Below are positions 45,293 to 49,918 of a stretch of 49,918 nt of DNA, one piece after another. The stretch spans positions 1-49,918 of the forward strand of contig NZ_SISF01000018.1 in the NCBI RefSeq assembly GCF_004310285.1, in the 5' to 3' direction. The stretch comes from Agrobacterium cavarae. GTDB taxonomy: Bacteria; Pseudomonadota; Alphaproteobacteria; Rhizobiales; Rhizobiaceae. The notes below the pieces were generated by a model. The model saw nothing but the letters and a program-made list of their open reading frames with translations, did not search any database and had not been told where the DNA came from. Each line of letters begins with the position of its first letter. The stretch's first letter is position 1. A program made the translations under genes and the position numbers.

Positions 45293-46138
45293 ATGGGCTA
45301 CAGAACGATCCTCGCTGTTGTCGACACCGCTGAAAACACGCGTCATCTGGACGCGTTCGTGGCTCAGCTGGCGCAACAATTCTCTTCACATGTGATAGGG
45401 CTTCATATGGAAACGCTGGCGGCCGTTCCGCTTGTCGCGCCTATGGAAATTCCCGATCCCGCCACCGTGCAGGCGGTACAGGATGTGGCCCATAAGGAAA
45501 CCGAAGAGTCCCAAAGAGTCTTTGCCGAAGGCATGACAGCGAACGGTATTTCCAGCGAATGGCGCAGCTTCGCCTCTTCGGTCGGTTACTCCGCCAAGTC
45601 CTCGCTTCAAAGCGCGCGCTGCGCCGATCTGATCGTAGCACGACAGCATGCTTCGTTTGCCTTGTCGGATAGCCGCGCCGATATCGACAATTTTCTCTAT
45701 GAGAGCGGTCGTCCTGTTCTTCTCATCCCTAACATTTTAACCGCGCCGAAACCGATCCGCCGGGTGCTGATCGCGTGGAATGGATCGCGAGAAGCAACAC
45801 GCGCTACCTTTGACGCCCTGCCCTTCCTTAAAGCAGCAGAGAGCGTCGAAGTGTTCTCCGTCGACATGGAAGACAATGATTCGCAGACCGCAGCCTTGGC
45901 GGGTTCTGAGATCGCCGCAACGCTTGCACGCCACGGCATCAATGTGACTGTGACCTCGCAGGAAAAGATCCAAGGTGTCGCGCCGCATACGGCGATTGAA
46001 AATCGACTGGCGGATACCAGCATCGATCTGCTGGTGATGGGTGCCTATGGTCATTCCCGCTGGTGGGAAATGCTGTTTGGCGGCGTGACCCGCACGCTCC
46101 TCGACTCGATGACGGCGATGACCTTGATGTCCCGCTGA
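45293..46138 (+). CDS. Tandem universal stress protein
   Basis: A 281-residue protein with two UspA domains (about 1-140 and 155-281). The second has the ATP-binding G-x2-G-x9-G pattern (GAYGHSRWWEMLFGG). ATG 45293 is preferred: AAGGAG sits 7 nt before it, but only 1 nt before ATG 45287. A strong terminator follows. It probably acts in stress survival; the signal it answers is unknown. Confidence 0.9.
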   Translation: MGYRTILAVVDTAENTRHLDAFVAQLAQQFSSHVIGLHMETLAAVPLVAPMEIPDPATVQAVQDVAHKETEESQRVFAEGMTANGISSEWRSFASSVGYSAKSSLQSARCADLIVARQHASFALSDSRADIDNFLYESGRPVLLIPNILTAPKPIRRVLIAWNGSREATRATFDALPFLKAAESVEVFSVDMEDNDSQTAALAGSEIAATLARHGINVTVTSQEKIQGVAPHTAIENRLADTSIDLLVMGAYGHSRWWEMLFGGVTRTLLDSMTAMTLMSR

Positions 46139-46160
46139 CGCGAAACATCCTTCAAAAAGA

Positions 46161-46190
46161 AACCCGCCGGGCGACCGGCGGGTTTTTTGT
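46161..46190 (+). terminator. Rho-independent terminator of the stress-protein gene
   Basis: AACCCGCCGG-GCGA-CCGGCGGGTT is followed by TTTTGTTTCTTT, 22 nt after the stop codon. Confidence 0.92.
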
Positions 46191-46209
46191 TTCTTTAGTC
46201 AGAAAAGTC

Positions 46210-46307
46210 TTAAAGCGTGTCGCGATCTTTCAGATGCGCTCCATACGCTTTAAGTCCTTGTTTTGTCGCATGTCGTTATCGCAAAACCTTGCGCGGACCA
46301 TGCTTTA
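46210..46307. repeat. Dispersed palindromic repeat family B, copy 2
   Basis: It contains TTAAAGCG...CGCTTTAAG inverted ends (46210-46255) and the shared core CATGTCGTTATCGCAAAACC at 46269-46288, as at 14461. Its right edge, read on the minus strand, is TAAAGC, whose TAA is the aapP stop codon. Confidence 0.75.
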
Positions 46308-47078
46308 ATGCAGGATCTGACTAAGGAAGAGCTTGGTGCGCTCATGCTGCGGATTGTCGAAGAACTCCTGCGGGGCGTTCTGTTCGACGATCTGACCCTG
46401 GTCCATGAAGATCACGCGGTTGGCCACCTGGCGGGCAAAGCCCATTTCGTGGGTGACGCAGAGCATGGTCATGCCGTCTTCGGCAAGGCTCACCATGGTG
46501 TCGAGCACTTCCTTGACCATTTCCGGGTCGAGCGCCGATGTCGGTTCGTCGAAGAGCATGATCTTCGGCTTCATGCATAGCGAGCGAGCAATCGCCACAC
46601 GCTGCTGCTGGCCACCGGAAAGCTGGCCGGGATATTTATGCGCCTGCTCGGGGATCTTGACGCGCTTCAGATAGTGCATCGCGATCTCTTCGGCCTCCTT
46701 CTTGGGCATCTTGCGAACCCAGATCGGCGCCAGTGTGCAGTTTTCCAGAATGGTCAGATGCGGGAAGAGGTTGAAGTGCTGGAACACCATGCCGACTTCA
46801 CGGCGCACTTCATCGATCTTCTTCAGGTCGTTGGTCAGTTCGATGCCATCGACGACGATGCTGCCCGACTGGTGCTCTTCCAGGCGGTTGATGCAGCGGA
46901 TCATCGTGGATTTACCGGAACCGGAAGGACCGGCGATGACGATGCGCTCGCCCTTCATGACCTTGAGGTTGATATCGCGCAGCACGTGAAAATCGCCGTA
47001 CCACTTGTTCATGCCAGTGATTTCGATCGCGACATCCGTCGCCGAAACTTCGAGCTTCTTTGCTTGGGTTTCTGCCAT
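46305..47078 (-). CDS. aapP: General L-amino acid ABC transporter ATPase
   Basis: The 257-residue ATP-binding subunit that powers AapJQMP amino-acid uptake. Walker [11 protein letters not shown]-loop FQHFNLFPH, signature LSGGQQQR and Walker [13 protein letters not shown] are all intact. It is last in the minus-strand operon aapJ-Q-M-P; 11 nt separate it from aapM. The stop codon is formed by repeat B2. Confidence 0.96.
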   Translation of the reverse strand: MAETQAKKLEVSATDVAIEITGMNKWYGDFHVLRDINLKVMKGERIVIAGPSGSGKSTMIRCINRLEEHQSGSIVVDGIELTNDLKKIDEVRREVGMVFQHFNLFPHLTILENCTLAPIWVRKMPKKEAEEIAMHYLKRVKIPEQAHKYPGQLSGGQQQRVAIARSLCMKPKIMLFDEPTSALDPEMVKEVLDTMVSLAEDGMTMLCVTHEMGFARQVANRVIFMDQGQIVEQNAPQEFFDNPQHERTKLFLSQILH

Positions 47079-47089
47079 GAGATTTTCCC

Positions 47090-48247
47090 TTACTTTCTAT
47101 GTCCGGTGTCGAGATGGCGCTCCATGAACAGGGAATAGCGCGACATGCCGAAGCAGAATATCCAGAATACGAACCCGGCAAACACATAACCCGTGACAGG
47201 TGTCACCGGTGTTGCCCAGTTCGCATCCGACTGGTTGAGGTTGACGATACCGAGGAGGTCGAACATGCCAATGATCGACACGAGCGACGTATCCTTGAAG
47301 AGACCGATAAAGGTGTTGACGATGCCGGGAATGACGAGCTTCAGCGCCTGCGGCAAAACGATCAGACGCGTCTTCTGCCAATAATTCAGGCCAAGCGAAT
47401 CCGCACCTTCATACTGCCCCTTCGGAATGGCCTGAAGGCCACCGCGAATAACTTCCGCCATATAAGCGGATGCAAACAGCGACACCCCGACCAGAGCACG
47501 CATGAACTTGTCGAAGGTCACGCCTTCCGGCAGGAACAGCGGCAGCATGATGCTGGCGAAGAACAGGACCGTGATCAGTGGAATGCCGCGAATGACCTCG
47601 ATGAAGGTCACGCACAGTGTCTTGATCACCGGCATCGTTGAACGACGACCAAGCGCCAGGAGAATGCCAAGCGGCAGCGATACGGTGATCCCGAAGAAGG
47701 ACAGGATGAGCGTGACCATCAGCCCGCCCCAGAGCTGCGTCTCCACCCGCGGCAGGCCGAAGTAACCACCGACCAGCAGGAAGAAGGAGACGAAAGGCAG
47801 CACGAGGAAAAGCAACACGGCATTGGCCGTCTTGAAGGGTGCCTTCGGGATCAGCATCGGGATGAGCAGAATGACAAACATTGCTGCGACCAGAAGCGGA
47901 CGCCAGCGTTCATCAAATGGATAACGTCCAAACATGAACTGCTGGAACTTGGCGCCAACGAAAGCCCAGCAGGCTCCGGCTTGGCCATCCGGCAGAGTGC
48001 CGCCCTGCGCGACGGTGAGGCAAGCCAAGCGATCGGTACCAGTCCAGACGGCATCGACGAACAAAAACTGCACCAGAGGTGGAAGGATGTAGGCGAGCAG
48101 TGCGATGGACAGCACTGTCATCACGACGTCCTTCGGCGTGGCGAAGAGTTTCGTCTTGAGCCAATGCGCGACCCCGACCTGGCTGGATGGAGCCGGCTGA
48201 GCCGGCACCAATTCGCGGCGGATATAGGAAACGGAAGTACTTGTCAT
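47090..48247 (-). CDS. aapM: General L-amino acid ABC transporter permease AapM
   Basis: A 385-residue permease with an N-terminal helix and large insertion, then the conserved polar amino-acid permease core: [17 protein letters not shown] and the EAA-type loop [23 protein letters not shown], which contacts AapP. The long N-terminal part is typical of AapM. It starts 5 nt after the aapQ stop. Confidence 0.95.
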   Translation of the reverse strand: MTSTSVSYIRRELVPAQPAPSSQVGVAHWLKTKLFATPKDVVMTVLSIALLAYILPPLVQFLFVDAVWTGTDRLACLTVAQGGTLPDGQAGACWAFVGAKFQQFMFGRYPFDERWRPLLVAAMFVILLIPMLIPKAPFKTANAVLLFLVLPFVSFFLLVGGYFGLPRVETQLWGGLMVTLILSFFGITVSLPLGILLALGRRSTMPVIKTLCVTFIEVIRGIPLITVLFFASIMLPLFLPEGVTFDKFMRALVGVSLFASAYMAEVIRGGLQAIPKGQYEGADSLGLNYWQKTRLIVLPQALKLVIPGIVNTFIGLFKDTSLVSIIGMFDLLGIVNLNQSDANWATPVTPVTGYVFAGFVFWIFCFGMSRYSLFMERHLDTGHRK

Positions 48248-48252
48248 ATCGC

Positions 48253-49449
48253 TTATCTCTCCACCAATGCCATCTTCGCGTTGAACCAGTTCATGAACAA
48301 CGCCGTCGTGATGGACAGCGACAGATAGACGATCATCCAGATCGCCACGACTTCGACAGCCTGACCCGTCTGGTTGAGGATGGTCCCGCCAACGGCGACG
48401 AGATCCGAGAAGCCAACGGCAACAGCCAGCGACGAATTTTTCGTCAGATTGAGATATTGGCTGGTGAGCGGCGGAATGATGATGCGCATCGCCTGCGGAA
48501 CGACGATTAGGCGCGTCGTGGTGCTGGAACGAAGGCCGAGTGCCTCGGCCGCTTCCGTCTGCCCCTTCGCAACGGCCTTGATGCCGCCACGGACGATTTC
48601 AGCGATGAAGGAGGCGGTGTAGAAGGAAAGCGCTAGGTAGAGCGACATGAATTCCGGTGCAATGACCGAGCCGCCAGCCAGATTGAACCGACCAAGAACC
48701 GGCACGTCAAAGGTCAACGGCGCGCCGAGCGCAAGAAAGGTCAGGAGCGGCAGGCCGATGATGATGGCCGTGCCGACGAGGCCCGTGCGGAAGGGCTGGC
48801 CGGTGCGCATCTGCCGGGCCTTTGCCCAGCGATAGACGAAGAAGGTGATGATGATACCGACGAGGAATGCCACCGGAACCATCCAGGTGCCCTCGCCCCA
48901 GACGAACTTGGGGTAAAAGAAACCGCGATTGTTCAAATAGGTATCGAGTGGCAGAGCAAGCGATTCACGTGCCTGCGGAAGGATAGTGATGACGCCTTTG
49001 TACCAGAAGAAGATGACGAGAAGCGGCGGCAGATTGCGGAAGATCTCCACATAGGCCTGAGCGAGCTTCGAGACCAGCCAGTTTTTGGACAGGCGTGCGA
49101 TACCGACGAGGAAACCGATGATCGAGGCCGTGATAATGCCGAGAACTGCCACCTGCAAGGTGTTCAATATACCGACGATCAGTGCGCGACCAAACGTGTT
49201 GTCATTGTTGTAGTCGATCAGCGTCTGACCGATATCGAAACCGGCTCTCCCGTTCAGGAAGCCAAAGCCAGAGGCGATGTTGGCTCTCTGAAGATTCTGG
49301 ATGGTGTTGTTGGTGATGAACCAGACGGCCAGCACCAGGATGATGAGCGTCACGGTCTGATAGAAGATAGACCGCATGCGCGGATCGTTGATCATGGACG
49401 TCGCGCCGGATGCGCCGGACGGTCCAGAACGGATCGTCTTGCCTGCCAT
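48253..49449 (-). CDS. aapQ: General L-amino acid ABC transporter permease AapQ
   Basis: A 398-residue permease partner of AapM with the same plan: [17 protein letters not shown], a large loop between helices, and the EAA loop [24 protein letters not shown] 49449 has GAAAGG 5 nt upstream; GTG 49455 overlaps that site and is not preferred. A hairpin separates it from aapJ. Confidence 0.95.
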   Translation of the reverse strand: MAGKTIRSGPSGASGATSMINDPRMRSIFYQTVTLIILVLAVWFITNNTIQNLQRANIASGFGFLNGRAGFDIGQTLIDYNNDNTFGRALIVGILNTLQVAVLGIITASIIGFLVGIARLSKNWLVSKLAQAYVEIFRNLPPLLVIFFWYKGVITILPQARESLALPLDTYLNNRGFFYPKFVWGEGTWMVPVAFLVGIIITFFVYRWAKARQMRTGQPFRTGLVGTAIIIGLPLLTFLALGAPLTFDVPVLGRFNLAGGSVIAPEFMSLYLALSFYTASFIAEIVRGGIKAVAKGQTEAAEALGLRSSTTTRLIVVPQAMRIIIPPLTSQYLNLTKNSSLAVAVGFSDLVAVGGTILNQTGQAVEVVAIWMIVYLSLSITTALFMNWFNAKMALVER

Positions 49450-49498
49450 AGGCACCTTTCCCTCTATATGCTCTTTTCGAGCTTATTTTATGAAGAAG

Positions 49499-49530
49499 AA
49501 GGAGGCAGAGATGAACATCCCCGCCTCCTG
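49499..49530 (-). terminator. aapJ-aapQ intercistronic hairpin (attenuator)
   Basis: On the minus strand GGAGGCGGGGAT and ATCTCTGCCTCC pair imperfectly, followed by TTCTTCTTC. A partial terminator here would let the binding protein be made in excess over the permease, as in many ABC operons. Confidence 0.5.
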
Positions 49531-49555
49531 CACAAGCTTTTAGGCTTTAAAGCAA

Positions 49556-49918
49556 TCAGCGAACCGGAGGCGCGTACTGCAGGCCGCCCTTGTTCCACAG
49601 AGAGTTGAGGCCGCGCTCGATCTTAAGCGGAGAGCCAGGACCGACGTTGCGGTCGAAGACTTCGCCGTAGTTGCCGACAGTCTTGATGATGTTGTAGGCC
49701 CACTCGTTGGTGACGCCGAGATCGGTACCGATCTTGGTGCCCTCTTCGGTGCCGAGAAGACGCTTGACGTCCGGGTTGGCAGAAGCCTTCTGCTCGTCAA
49801 CGTTCTTGGAGGTGATGCCGAGCTCTTCAGCATTGATCATGGCGTAGTGAACCCAGCTGACAAGGTCGAACCACTGGTCGTCACCTTGACGAACGGCCGG
49901 TCCGAGAGGCTCCTTGGA
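49556..49918 (-). CDS. aapJ: General L-amino acid-binding protein AapJ, C-terminal part
   Basis: The last 120 codons of a periplasmic solute-binding protein, running off the right edge. Visible motifs are LGPAVRQGDDQW, INAEELGITS, GTDLGVTNEWAYNIIKTVGNYGEVFDRNVG and the ending GLQYAPPVR, characteristic of AapJ. It is the first gene of the aap operon; the N-terminus and promoter are outside. Confidence 0.92.
   Translation of the reverse strand, partial: SKEPLGPAVRQGDDQWFDLVSWVHYAMINAEELGITSKNVDEQKASANPDVKRLLGTEEGTKIGTDLGVTNEWAYNIIKTVGNYGEVFDRNVGPGSPLKIERGLNSLWNKGGLQYAPPVR

Overview
The window looks like the chromosome of a member of the Rhizobiaceae, close to Agrobacterium/Rhizobium. The evidence is a fused SecDF, an AapJQMP amino-acid ABC transporter, a PopZ (DUF2497) gene, a giant coiled-coil protein of the Growth Pole Ring (GPR) type, two DUF1127 small proteins, DUF982 and DUF3309 genes, and palindromic dispersed repeats. 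Most of it is ordinary core genome. One short stretch (about 39.9-42.4 kb) is accessory and decayed.

Layout. 1-2.8 kb: a cobalamin riboswitch whose gene lies beyond the left edge, a PD40 propeller protein, and glutamine-dependent NAD synthetase. 3.0-8.9 kb: an LtaS-type phosphoglycerol transferase, a DUF1003 membrane protein, soluble transhydrogenase SthA, an exported protein and a small P-loop kinase. 9.0-12.2 kb: trigger factor, tRNA-Leu(UAG) and two DUF1127 genes. 12.3-18.8 kb: TrmFO, then a minus-strand cluster yajC-secDF-Mth938/DUF498-squalene/phytoene synthase-like; the last two are bacterial relatives of complex I assembly factors. 18.9-25.6 kb: a DUF815 ATPase, membrane proteins, DksA, a SixA-type phosphatase and the YcjX/DUF697 pair. 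25.7-29.4 kb: folP-folB-folK as an overlapping operon, a DUF922 putative protease, a ferredoxin and an Hpt-like protein lacking its histidine.

29.9-39.3 kb: the 2326-residue GPR-like gene with 30 tandem 22-residue repeats, convergent with popZ, then pcm. This groups two cell-pole genes. Exact CtrA-type 9-mers, (A/G)TTAACCAT, lie upstream of GPR, upstream of popZ and upstream of one exported-protein gene.

39.9-42.4 kb: tRNA-Cys with a 15-nt copy of its 3' end 1.7 kb downstream. The copies bracket small orphan genes and a frameshifted phage head-tail-joining-like gene. Just outside is an RNA ligase gene broken by one extra GA dinucleotide. 42.4-49.9 kb: a small lipoprotein, DUF982, two 29-codon membrane peptides, WrbA, a CinA-N domain protein, a universal stress protein and the aap operon, with aapJ cut by the right edge.

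Two families of palindromic dispersed repeats are present. In three complete copies the repeat edge (TAGAGC/TAAAGC) forms the stop codon of the adjacent minus-strand gene (folK, the phytoene synthase-like gene and aapP).
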